Origin: an uncultured Phycisphaerales bacterium
GTDB taxonomy: Bacteria; Planctomycetota; Phycisphaerae; Tepidisphaerales; Tepidisphaeraceae
NCBI GenBank assembly: GCA_903871935.1
Contig: CAIQIQ010000038.1
Span: forward strand, 61,400 to 125,399
Direction: 5' to 3'
Length of the DNA stretch: 64,000 nucleotides
Below, piece after piece: positions 10,405 through 17,449 of this stretch. Within the stretch, counting starts at the first letter, position 1. Every line of letters begins with the position of its first letter. Under the pieces are notes generated by a model that ran no database searches, was not told the origin of the DNA, and saw nothing but the letters and a program-made list of their open reading frames with translations. The translations under genes and the position numbers were made by a program.

Positions 10405-10584
10405 TCAACCGATCTTCTTCCGACGGGGTTGCGCTTGGCCATATGCCTGACTCAATGCCAAGTCCGCTCGCTTCTGGATGTTGATCCACAACTGTGCTGG
10501 ACGTTGGCGCGATTCGGTCCAAAAGCGCTCTCGAACTTTGTGGATTTCGGCAATGATCGGGTCCGGTATGCGTTTTTTCATCAT
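10405..10584 (-). CDS. Small antitoxin-like protein paired with PIN toxin
   Basis: A 59-residue protein reading MMKKRIPDPIIAEIHKVRER, then a basic C-terminus (QPRRKKIG). Its size, charge and position fit the small partner proteins encoded after PIN toxins. Its start overlaps the toxin stop (TAATG), and GGAGG lies 4 bases before the first and 7 before the second ATG (10581). No DNA-binding motif can be assigned by eye. It is missed by size filters but the coupling makes it convincing. The toxin-first order is the reverse of most VapBC operons. Confidence 0.7.
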   Translation of the reverse strand: MMKKRIPDPIIAEIHKVRERFWTESRQRPAQLWINIQKRADLALSQAYGQAQPRRKKIG

Positions 10585-11063
10585 TATTCCTCCATCAGGA
10601 ACTCGGGCGTTACCACCAGTGGAGTATGCCAGCCGCGAATATCATTCAGCTTGCGCAGCCGCTGAAGCACCTGCCCGTTAGCAATATGCGTGCAATTCCA
10701 GGTTACCAGGTAATCCAGCTTATGCTGCACCGCATGCGCCAGATGTCCAGCGTCCACATATGCTTTCCGTGGCAGAAGCAGATGCTTCATATAATACGCG
10801 GTACAGTCCATGATCTCTTGCGTCGTCGGCAATACCTCAATTCCTTGCAGTTTCCGGACTCGTGCCAGCGATAGCCCCCTGTCACCCTCACCGGCTTCAG
10901 CAATGACCAGCGGAGATATCAGCAGGTGCCAGCGGCGCTGTGCGTGGTTCCACCATTGGCGCGTGATCTGCTGGTTCGCGGCAACCTGCAATGAATGGCT
11001 CAGGTGCCCAACCGCATAGCTAATGACGCTGGTTTCGACGTACACGCTCGCCTTCATCGGCAC
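10584..11063 (-). CDS. PIN-domain toxin (VapC-like ribonuclease)
   Basis: A 159-residue PIN protein. The N-terminus VYVETSVISYAVG carries the first acidic site (Glu in place of the usual Asp), VIAEAGEGD and KAYVDAGHLAHAVQ the middle acidic residues, and LDYLVTWNCTHIANG the C-terminal block typical of one VapC subgroup. Such proteins are Mg-dependent RNases that block translation. It is encoded just before, and overlapping by one base with, the small antitoxin-like gene. The Met at 11057 is an alternative start. The module separates an intact cupin gene from its broken duplicate. Confidence 0.85.
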   Translation of the reverse strand: MPMKASVYVETSVISYAVGHLSHSLQVAANQQITRQWWNHAQRRWHLLISPLVIAEAGEGDRGLSLARVRKLQGIEVLPTTQEIMDCTAYYMKHLLLPRKAYVDAGHLAHAVQHKLDYLVTWNCTHIANGQVLQRLRKLNDIRGWHTPLVVTPEFLMEE

Positions 11064-11129
11064 GATTATATGAGATCAGGTACATGATGTGTAATTGCGA
11101 GGCGGCGCCTGCCTCTCCAAATCCGTAAA

Positions 11130-11333
11130 ACCGCCCATCCCGAGGCGTGTCATGTCCACGATGTCGACGAAGTATTCATCTTCGTCCAGGGCCGTGGCGT
11201 ACTGCCCATCGACGGCATCGAGTGTCCCATCCAGGCCGGCGATGTCTTCATCGTCCACAAAGGCGAAGACCACCACACACGCAGCTCCATTGAAGACCCG
11301 CTCGTATCCGCGTGGTATGTCATGGACAGATAA
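11130..11333 (+). pseudogene. Truncated duplicate of the cupin gene
   Basis: This stretch is nearly identical to 10141-10344 of the cupin gene (offset 989 bases) and reads THPEARHVHD-type sequence as TAHPEACHVHDVDEVFIFVQ through to the same C-terminus WYVMDR and a TAA. The first 38 codons are missing and no start codon with a ribosome site precedes it. The frame remains open, so the duplication is recent or still read from elsewhere; several substitutions (Arg to Cys, Tyr to Cys) suggest relaxed selection. Confidence 0.8.
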
Positions 11334-11338
11334 CTGCA

Positions 11339-11382
11339 CTGCCGTAGTGGCGACAATCCTGTCGCCACGTCCATACAGGGAT
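11339..11382. repeat. Palindromic REP-like element, copy 1
   Basis: GTGGCGAC (11347-11354), a 6-base loop AATCCT and GTCGCCAC (11361-11368) form a perfect hairpin. Flanks CTGCCGT on the left and GTCCATAC on the right are shared with the copy at 15453-15496, giving about 44 conserved bases with four differences. It sits in an intergenic region. Confidence 0.75.
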
Positions 11383-11423
11383 TTCGCCGGCGTTCTGATT
11401 CCCAGTCGGGCTCCAATCTCCCC

Positions 11424-11624
11424 TCACTGATGCTTCATCGACTGCGCGGCATACGCCAGACAGGCCAGCACATCCTCGCGAGAAAGCGTGGGATATTCTT
11501 CCAGAACATCCTCAATACTGTCGCCCGCCGAAAGAAATTCAAGGACGGTCTGAACGGCGATGCGCGTGCCCTCAATGGCAGGTAGACCATTGCATATGCC
11601 GGGATCAATGATGATCTTGCGCAT
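11424..11624 (-). CDS. DUF433 family antitoxin-like protein (orphan)
   Basis: A 66-residue protein with the DUF433 pattern: IIIDPGICNGLPAIEGTRIA, then SAGDSIEDVLEEYPTLSRED and CLAYAA. DUF433 proteins have a helix-turn-helix-like fold and usually precede a DUF5615 PIN-like toxin. Here no partner follows: downstream on this strand lie only the hairpin repeat and the cupin fragment. Either the toxin was lost or this protein acts alone. Confidence 0.85.
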   Translation of the reverse strand: MRKIIIDPGICNGLPAIEGTRIAVQTVLEFLSAGDSIEDVLEEYPTLSREDVLACLAYAAQSMKHQ

Positions 11625-11655
11625 GATTCAAGGCTAGCGAACCCAGAATGCAAAC

Positions 11656-11760
11656 TCAAGCAGGCACGAAGACTGGAAAAGGCAGCGCTATGACCAATCT
11701 TCCTCCATCAACCGCAAGGCACAGAACCGTCGAGAGGATAGTCAGCAATTGCCGTCTCAT
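11656..11760 (-). pseudogene. Truncated paralogue of the CGYDLR membrane protein family
   Basis: A short frame opens with MRRQLLTILSTVLCLAV, resembling the start MRRRLFIVISALSLMLCLAC of the adjacent gene at 12323, and then ends after 34 codons in unrelated sequence. It has a good ribosome site (AAGGAGG) and an ATGA overlap with that gene's stop. It looks like the 5' remnant of a further gene in the array whose body was deleted or replaced. Confidence 0.55.
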
Positions 11761-12323
11761 GCGACCGGCCTCCTTACCAGAGCAGCGGGAATGGCCGTTC
11801 CGCACTCGGGGCAGCGGTCTTTGCTGGCCCGCAGGTCGTAGCCGCATTTCTTGCACAGCCCTGCCGTATTGCGGCGCTTCGTCCGGCGTGCTTTGCACCA
11901 CCAGACGCTCGGAGATATGGCTGCTGCAATGGTCAGGAACCAGTGCGGCACCAACAGACTGCGAGAGACGAGATCGGGTCTCACAATTGAACCGTAGAAG
12001 AACCCGAAATGGCCGAAGTCATCGTACCGACCCGACACCGCTGGGCGGCTGTCCAATCCTGGGCGGCGAACACTGACGCCATCCGTTGGCCAATCCGCGG
12101 GGAAGGCGATTGCGTTTCCTCTGTACCACTGAAGATCGAACCTGAGTTGCCCGCATTCAGATACGACGTTGAAGTACTCGGCCTCCCCCACAGAGCCGTT
12201 CCGACTGCGCTGGTTCCACCCAGCTTCGTCGTATCGCCAGTAACTGCGCACCCACATGATGATGCAGGCAAGACAGAGCATCAGCGAGAGGGCCGAGATG
12301 ACTATGAAGAGGCGGCGTCTCAT
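11757..12323 (-). CDS. Membrane protein with C-terminal zinc ribbon (CGYDLR family)
   Basis: A 188-residue protein: N-terminal transmembrane segment (FIVISALSLMLCLACIIMWV), an extracytoplasmic region with WVRSYWRYDE, a second hydrophobic segment (LLVPHWFLTIAAAISPSVWW) and a C-terminal four-Cys ribbon CKKCGYDLRASKDRCPECGT. This arrangement is frequent in planctomycetes; its function is unknown. The start at 12323 overlaps the stop of the upstream gene (ATGA), indicating an operon. The gene at 15311 is a paralogue by layout and ribbon motif. Confidence 0.75.
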   Translation of the reverse strand: MRRRLFIVISALSLMLCLACIIMWVRSYWRYDEAGWNQRSRNGSVGEAEYFNVVSECGQLRFDLQWYRGNAIAFPADWPTDGVSVRRPGLDSRPAVSGRYDDFGHFGFFYGSIVRPDLVSRSLLVPHWFLTIAAAISPSVWWCKARRTKRRNTAGLCKKCGYDLRASKDRCPECGTAIPAALVRRPVA

Positions 12324-12715
12324 TGGGACTTCGTTTTGGCGCTCCCCCGTCGCGCTCTCCTTAGAATGCACGCAAGCAACGCCCCGAGGGGCCAGTAGAC
12401 ACAGGCTTGGCCGATGCAGATGGCCAGCGTGTAGGATGGGAGATGGAGAAGTTCGCACAGAACCAGGCCGATGAACAAGCCAGGATACGCCGATATGACC
12501 AACGCCAGATTTAGCGATGGTCTGTCGGCGATCCAATGGCTAACCACCGATCCCTCAACAGGATTCAACCCGCAAGTCCCGGCAAGCACCCCAAACACCA
12601 GTCCAATCAGCAGCAGAATCGTCGCGACGGGGTCAAAGAAACAAGATCGCCGCCGAGTGGTGACCGACGCATAGTCGATCTCCGATGGTCTCTCCGACTC
12701 GGGCTGGCTCATCAT
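12320..12715 (-). CDS. Small membrane protein, unknown
   Basis: A 131-residue protein with a polar N-terminus and about three hydrophobic segments (VATILLLIGLVFGVLAGTCG, LALVISAYPGLFIGLVLCEL, and one around YWPLGALLACIL), ending in a basic tail. No family is recognised. The Met at 12715 is preferred to 12736 because AAAGGA lies just upstream. The stop overlaps the next gene by 4 bases. The leader GAAAGGACAGA before the start is also found before the ankyrin gene at 14148. Confidence 0.6.
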   Translation of the reverse strand: MMSQPESERPSEIDYASVTTRRRSCFFDPVATILLLIGLVFGVLAGTCGLNPVEGSVVSHWIADRPSLNLALVISAYPGLFIGLVLCELLHLPSYTLAICIGQACVYWPLGALLACILRRARRGSAKTKSQ

Positions 12716-12732
12716 GATCTGTCCTTTCGACT

Positions 12733-13176
12733 TCATTCACTCTTTCGATGAATCCATGGAATCCCCACGAGCGAGAACAAACCCAGCAGGAAATACGCCG
12801 GGATCATGGTCACATCCAGCATGTCCAGTCGCATGTGAGAGTGGACCCGGGCCCGTACAAGTGCCAAGTTGACCCAACTTGTTAACACGATGCCTTCACA
12901 ATTGACCCGCAGCCACAATCGCCTTAGCGAGTCCGGCGGGTGCCTGATTCCGTCAACGATCCAAGTCGCCAGGCAACACCAAAACGGCAATAAGCCCAAC
13001 ATGGCGAGCCCTGCGACGGAATCCTCTATCTCTATGTACCCAACGCCTATCCAGATTGCGCCCACTGCTCCCGTGGTGCATAGACCGAGGACTAAGATGC
13101 CCAGCGCCGGCCAGTCCGGTGAGAAACGAGGTCTTCCTGCAATCTTGTCGACCGTCGAAGGCGTTCTACTTTCCAT
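12733..13176 (-). CDS. Small membrane protein, unknown
   Basis: A 147-residue protein starting MESRTPSTVDKIAGRP, with four likely membrane segments (ALGILVLGLCTTGAVGAIWI, AGLAMLGLLPFWCCLATWIV, one around residue 90, and IPAYFLLGLFSLVGIPWIH). The start at 13176 is chosen over 13251, since the latter begins inside the repeat copy at 13214-13311; GAGGTAACTGAT upstream is shared with the gene at 15311. No family is recognised. The following gene starts 17 bp after its stop. Confidence 0.55.
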   Translation of the reverse strand: MESRTPSTVDKIAGRPRFSPDWPALGILVLGLCTTGAVGAIWIGVGYIEIEDSVAGLAMLGLLPFWCCLATWIVDGIRHPPDSLRRLWLRVNCEGIVLTSWVNLALVRARVHSHMRLDMLDVTMIPAYFLLGLFSLVGIPWIHRKSE

Positions 13177-13213
13177 AAAATCAGTTACCTCGCGTACTAT
13201 TTGACCGGAAAAC

Positions 13214-13311
13214 GACCGGAAAACAGGACCCAATTCTAATGCAGCGCTCATTTCGATAAAGCCACATCGGCCGCACCTCCCGATCAGTCTTTGCTCTAAT
13301 CGATTCGCATC
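13214..13311. repeat. 98-bp interspersed repeat, copy 1
   Basis: The stretch from GACCGGAAAACAGG to CTAATCGATTCGCATC matches the copies at 14181-14279 and 14732-14830 over nearly its full length. The left end is preceded by a second GACCGGAAAAC, a short tandem doubling also seen in copy 3. It lies between the ankyrin gene and the membrane-protein gene downstream of it. Confidence 0.85.
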
Positions 13312-13329
13312 AACTTTGCTCTGTCTTTG

Positions 13330-14148
13330 TCAGCCCCACTTCAGGAACTGGCGGAGGCGGGACCGCTCCTTGGAGTGTCGCCTGTAGTAGTCGTCCAAGA
13401 GCACTCGCATACTCTCTGAGCCAGACTCGGCATAGTCCTGGCAGCTCTTTTCCGTCGCGTCCTCCGCAGTAGGGCTCGCACCCTTCTCCAGCAGTAGATG
13501 CGCCATATCCTCTCGGCCGGCGATCACCGCAAGCATTAGCGGTGTCTGGCCCTTTGCATTCCTCACATCCACAAACCATTGGTTCTCCAGTGCCTTGCGC
13601 AGCAATTCAACCTTGCCATCTGCAACTGCGACCAACAACGGTGATGCTTCGTCCGCGGAACGTTGCGCTTTCTGCGCCTGCTCAAGAATCGCAACGATGC
13701 TTGCCATGTCCTTCATGATCGCCGGCGAGTGCGCGGCATCGATCTTGGCAAGCTGCTCCTGGATCTTCTCTTCAGGCAGCTTCTGCTCGCGCATGAAACT
13801 CTCCTGCCCCTTCCGCCATTCGGGGTCGGAGGATGCGATGATCATTTGGGCCATACCCATTGGCGTAAGACCGAATTTATCCTCGGCATCGAGACGTGCC
13901 CCCCTCCGAGTGAGTTCCTTCACGGCCTCAACCCGATGGGCGGCGACCGCCACCATCAACGGCGTGCAGCCAAACTCATCCGTCTGCTCAATGGACGATG
14001 GCGTCTGATCAAGCAGCTTTCGCAAGGTATCGATGGCGCCAGAGCGAGCGGCGTCGTAGACTGGTGGACCGCCCATAGCGCAAGTGCCACACACGAGCGA
14101 TAGTGCAAGTGTCATTACAGCACGACGGACCGTTCCAGCATGCATCAT
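13330..14148 (-). CDS. Secreted ankyrin-repeat protein
   Basis: A 272-residue protein. A signal peptide (AVMTLALSLVCGTCAMGGPP) is followed by ankyrin repeats: DAARSGAIDTLRKLLDQ, DEFGCTPLMVAVAAHRVEAV, DKFGLTPMGMAQ, and after a charged linker VAVADGKVELLRKALENQ, NAKGQTPLMLAVIAGREDMA. Ankyrin stacks bind proteins; the partner is unknown. The start at 14148 follows AAGGA and overlaps the stop of the upstream gene (ATGA). An exported ankyrin protein between small membrane-protein genes could be a sequestering or immunity partner, but that is speculation. Confidence 0.85.
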   Translation of the reverse strand: MMHAGTVRRAVMTLALSLVCGTCAMGGPPVYDAARSGAIDTLRKLLDQTPSSIEQTDEFGCTPLMVAVAAHRVEAVKELTRRGARLDAEDKFGLTPMGMAQMIIASSDPEWRKGQESFMREQKLPEEKIQEQLAKIDAAHSPAIMKDMASIVAILEQAQKAQRSADEASPLLVAVADGKVELLRKALENQWFVDVRNAKGQTPLMLAVIAGREDMAHLLLEKGASPTAEDATEKSCQDYAESGSESMRVLLDDYYRRHSKERSRLRQFLKWG

Positions 14149-14696
14149 TCTGTCCTTCCACACCGATCGTCAGTCTGACGGACCGGAAAACAGGACCCGA
14201 TTCGAATGCAACGCTCATGTCGATAGAGCCACATCGGCCACACCTCTCGATCAATCTTCATCCTAATCGATTCGCGTCCTCTGTGTTCTCTCGTCTTCTT
14301 TGTTCTCTTTCCGCGCGGGTGTCGATTGAGTTTGCGACCCAGAGCCCAGAGAAACGGCAGTGCGACAAGCTGGCCCAGAGCCGGATAAAGCTCGGTTAAC
14401 TTCAGCCATCCCATCTGCTCGCCTCGGTTCGCAGCAGCGGTGATAAGTAGCTCGAATCCGGCGAATGATAACAATATGGTAATATGCCACAGGACGAGTC
14501 GCCGAGTTCGCCAGAAGCACAGCACCGTCAGTAATGCAACCCCCGACGGGAACAACCAAAGAGGCAAGACGACGGGCCAGTCTTCCGCGTGTATGGTTAG
14601 GACATCAAGCAGCGCGCATGCACTACCGATGCACCAAAGCACGCAACACAGCACGCACCACAGCTTGGCCAGACCAGACCATGATGAAGTATTCAT
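14145..14696 (-). CDS. Small membrane protein with repeat-encoded C-terminus
   Basis: A 183-residue protein with four hydrophobic segments (LWCVLCCVLWCIGSACALLD, VVLPLWLFPSGVALLTVLCF, LVLWHITILLSFAGFELLIT, LYPALGQLVALPFLWALG), a basic stretch, and a last 35 residues translated from the 98-bp repeat copy 2. GGAAG supports the start at 14696; 14711 is an alternative. No family is recognised. The stop overlaps the ankyrin gene start by 4 bases. Confidence 0.5.
   Translation of the reverse strand: MNTSSWSGLAKLWCVLCCVLWCIGSACALLDVLTIHAEDWPVVLPLWLFPSGVALLTVLCFWRTRRLVLWHITILLSFAGFELLITAAANRGEQMGWLKLTELYPALGQLVALPFLWALGRKLNRHPRGKRTKKTREHRGRESIRMKIDREVWPMWLYRHERCIRIGSCFPVRQTDDRCGRTE
14181..14279. repeat. 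98-bp interspersed repeat, copy 2
   Basis: The second copy runs from GACCGGAAAACAGGACCC to CTAATCGATTCGCGTCC. Unlike copies 1 and 3 it lies inside a plausible coding region, supplying the 3' end of the gene 14696-14145. One reading frame on the minus strand is open in all three copies (residues like WLYRHERCIRIGSCFP). Confidence 0.85.
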
Positions 14697-14731
14697 TTCA
14701 TCGTCTTCCATTCCACGAGGCCGGAAAACGA

Positions 14732-14830
14732 GGCCGGAAAACAGGACGCGATTCGAATGCAGCACTCATGTCGATAAAGCCGCATCGGCCACATCTCCCG
14801 ATCAGTCTTTGCTCTAATCGATTGACATCC
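14732..14830. repeat. 98-bp interspersed repeat, copy 3
   Basis: The third copy runs from GGCCGGAAAACAGGACGC to CTAATCGATTGACATCC, between the zinc-ribbon gene (whose stop TAG at 14814 it contains) and the membrane-protein gene starting at 14696. A doubled GGCCGGAAAAC precedes it. Confidence 0.85.
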
Positions 14831-15311
14831 TCGGCTCGCCGCACTCCGGACATCGGTCTTCCGAACCTCGAAGGTCATATCCACAACGTTCACAGCGCCC
14901 TTGCTCTCGCCGCTGCCGCCTTCGTGCCGCTTCGCCAAGGGGCACATACAGACTGGGATGACGTTGTGCCATGAGCCAGTATACTGCGCACCCACAGATG
15001 ATCATGGGCAGCCACCACCACGTCCAGAATGGCATAGCGTTGAGATAATACGTACGCAAGACTGGTGGAGCAAAACGCGGCACGCGATATACAGCCCACC
15101 GCCTATCGTTCGGCATGACGCCATTTCCACGCGTAAGCTGGACGCGGCCGCTCCACGTCTCTAATGCCCATATCCGGCCGTCCATCTCCACCAAAAGCCC
15201 CATACGATACCAATAGCTCACGATCCATAGTATCAACATCACAACGATGGCACAGAGCAGCGCCGCGATGGCAGTTCTTGATAACGCATTCTTGGGCATC
15301 GTTTTGGACAT
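14814..15311 (-). CDS. Membrane protein with C-terminal zinc ribbon (CGYDLR family)
   Basis: A 165-residue protein with an N-terminal transmembrane helix (AIAALLCAIVVMLILWIVSY), an extracytoplasmic middle, a second helix (TWWWLPMIICGCAVYWLMAQ) and a C-terminal ribbon CERCGYDLRGSEDRCPECGE. It shares layout with 12323-11757. The start at 15311 has AGG 6 bases upstream. Its last codons and stop lie within repeat copy 3. It is the first gene of the minus-strand array that runs to 11656. Function unknown. Confidence 0.75.
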   Translation of the reverse strand: MSKTMPKNALSRTAIAALLCAIVVMLILWIVSYWYRMGLLVEMDGRIWALETWSGRVQLTRGNGVMPNDRRWAVYRVPRFAPPVLRTYYLNAMPFWTWWWLPMIICGCAVYWLMAQRHPSLYVPLGEAARRRQRREQGRCERCGYDLRGSEDRCPECGEPRMSID

Positions 15312-15452
15312 CAGTTACCTGGCGGGGGAGGAGCTATGATGCTCAGCAAATCACCTTTACTATCATACCACACGCCCCTTCCGCCGGCCGAGATCATGGC
15401 AAATTGAAGTCCAATCCTTGTGGTCTAACGCGAATCGACGCATCGATGCGGT

Positions 15453-15496
15453 CTGCCGTTGTGGCGACAATCCTGTCGCCACGTCCATACGGGAAT
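15453..15496. repeat. Palindromic REP-like element, copy 2
   Basis: GTGGCGAC (15461-15468), loop AATCCT and GTCGCCAC (15475-15482), with flanks shared with 11339-11382. It lies between the divergent genes starting at 15311 and 15553. Confidence 0.75.
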
Positions 15497-15552
15497 CTCG
15501 GTGGCCCCGGAATTCCCTTGCCGTCACCACGCCGCCTGACGATCATTAGCCC

Positions 15553-16581
15553 ATGGATCTCCAGACCACCACGCCCACTCGCACATACCGGGGTGTTGAT
15601 CTGGCCGTGGTCGGTGGCCTGCTCCTGGTATCGCTGTTCGTGGCCGCAGAAGGCGCAAATGCCCTGTTTGCGTTCACATACCCGGCTGGTTCCACATACA
15701 CGCAAGAGCAAACGCCGATGTACCCGGCGATAGCGATGGCACTGCTGGGTGCTGCCTTAGCTTCCACAGCGATAGCCGTGTTCTTCAGGCACCGCTCGGC
15801 GGCTGTGCGCATTGCAGCAATTCTCATCGGACTTGCATTCACTGCCTGGACTGCCATCCGTACGCACCTCGACCTGGAATGGATAATGTGGGACCATGGG
15901 ATCAAGCATCTCGTGGACCTGTTCCATCTGGACTGGGATATGTACCAGATCCACTTTGGTTCGATCTATGCCGGGATCATGCCATCCGTAGCTATCCTGT
16001 CCGCCGGCCCTCTGGTCATCATGGCAGCTATCCTGCGCGCGCGGACACTCATCAACTTCGATGAGCCACTGCACACCATCGATCCTGATCCGGCCAACAT
16101 CGCCTACCGCAGTGCGCCCGCCCGCCCTCATATTGTGATTCCACGATCAATCCTCACATTAGTCGCCCTCCACGCCATATGGCGCCTATCCTTTGCCGTC
16201 CTCTGGGTCTGGTCGATGCAGGACACGATGCCGATGCCCTACAGGGCCAGATTCCCCTTTCCCGTGCTGAACGACACGTTCGTCACCGGTGCCGCGGGCA
16301 GCGCCACGTTGCTCATCGCCGCCGTGGTTGGCTGGCGCGTTGCCTGGCTGGCCATCCCTCTGCTCACTGCCGGATGCCTGCTGGATATCGCGCTCGAAGC
16401 GCGCAAGTTCTGCATAGATCATTACTTCCGATACGGAATATACGACCCGTGGTCCGGTGCGGACCTTTCCGACCTCGGCGCCCCCTCGATCTCTCTGCTG
16501 GCCGCATTCCTGCCCATTGCCTTGCTCCTATGCCTGACTCTGACGGCACTCCGAACCCGCCGCATGCGCGTATCCCTGTGA
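15553..16581 (+). CDS. Polytopic membrane protein, unknown
   Basis: A 342-residue protein with about seven to eight hydrophobic segments, including LAVVGGLLLVSLFVAAEGAN, YPAIAMALLGAALASTAIAV, IMPSVAILSAGPLVIMAAIL, ATLLIAAVVGWRVAWLAIPL and SLLAAFLPIALLLCLTLTAL. No conserved family motif is visible. It stands alone, followed by the long non-coding element. Some loops are rich in His and Asp, which could be chance. Confidence 0.6.
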   Translation: MDLQTTTPTRTYRGVDLAVVGGLLLVSLFVAAEGANALFAFTYPAGSTYTQEQTPMYPAIAMALLGAALASTAIAVFFRHRSAAVRIAAILIGLAFTAWTAIRTHLDLEWIMWDHGIKHLVDLFHLDWDMYQIHFGSIYAGIMPSVAILSAGPLVIMAAILRARTLINFDEPLHTIDPDPANIAYRSAPARPHIVIPRSILTLVALHAIWRLSFAVLWVWSMQDTMPMPYRARFPFPVLNDTFVTGAAGSATLLIAAVVGWRVAWLAIPLLTAGCLLDIALEARKFCIDHYFRYGIYDPWSGADLSDLGAPSISLLAAFLPIALLLCLTLTALRTRRMRVSL

Positions 16582-16702
16582 CCAATCCCGGTCCGTGCGG
16601 GTCGGCCGGGACCATGGTTCGCCCTGCAGAATTCCGTAAATTTTTCTGGATGCGCGCAAACCCTTGTCAATCCTCAATCTCTCTTTATCGAATATTGCAA
16701 GA

Positions 16703-17347
16703 GACCCCTATATGGTAGAGGGACCGCGCGCTTTGCGCGCTGTGCCCTGGCTATTTGACAAGTGAATACCACACGCAACGCGAACTCCCATGGACAGCGG
16801 TCCGTGGGTATCCTTCCGGCGCAGATGTCACCAAAATGTCACCGTTTGTCACCTTCCTTTACGAAGTGACATTTCGCCCTTAACCCACGCCGCTGCAACC
16901 ACTTACCCGATGTCACCATCAGTCAACTGTCGCCACAACGCAATCCATCTCACACAACGCCCGGATATGCGCGCCGCAACCTGCGCACCTTCGTTTCGAC
17001 TCGACTGAGCTCGCCGAAGTCCGCAATCCGCTATCCGCTATTCCTCGGAACCTGCGCACCTTCGCCAATCGGCGACCCATCTCACCGACCGCCCCAAACA
17101 TGCGCACACAACCTGCGCACCTTTGTCATTGATGCTTGGATCTTGGTCATTGATTGGACTTCGGCGAGCTCAGTCGAGCCGTCATTGGGATTTGGGCGTT
17201 GGTCATTCCGCCAAGGGACTTATCCACAACCGCCCCGAACCTGCGCACCTCCTCACCCAATATCCACCTAACTCCCTATCCCCACAGCACTTGCCGCATA
17301 GGGGTATCCCCGCGAGAACTTGCGCACCTGCTCACTTATCCACAATC
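16703..17347 (+). other. Long conserved non-coding element, copy A
   Basis: About 645 bp without a credible gene, homologous to the reverse complement of 40616-41161. Long identical runs include 16856-16879 (matching 40946-40969) and the 30 bases at 17301-17330 (matching 40633-40662). It holds a hairpin CCCATGGAC-AGCG-GTCCGTGGG (16787-16808), several TGTCACC motifs, five (C/T)TGCGCACCT motifs (near 16981, 17051, 17112, 17241, 17320), and two perfect DnaA-box-like TTATCCACA sites (17220-17228, 17336-17344). It ends about 100 bp before the URO-D-like start at 17450 on the same strand. Confidence 0.85.
17000..17178. repeat. 22-bp perfect inverted repeats flanking a segment present only in copy A
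   Basis: CTCGACTGAGCTCGCCGAAG begins the left arm (17000-17021) and its exact reverse complement is at 17157-17178. The left arm interrupts a block that is continuous in the other element copy (between TTCGTTTC and CGCTATCCGC). This suggests insertion of a small repeat element, or later expansion, within copy A. Confidence 0.65.
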
Positions 17348-17449
17348 GTCGCGCTTCCGTTTCATCCTTCATCCTTCCGCCTCATCCTTCCCACTTCCGC
17401 CTTCATCCTTGGCCACGCAGGCACGGCATCGGTACACTCCCTTGCCATC

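Noticed and set aside
17123..17449. N-terminal extension of the URO-D-fold gene back to 17123
   Set aside because: The extra sequence lies in the non-coding element and has no similarity to the family; Met at 17450 gives the normal start.
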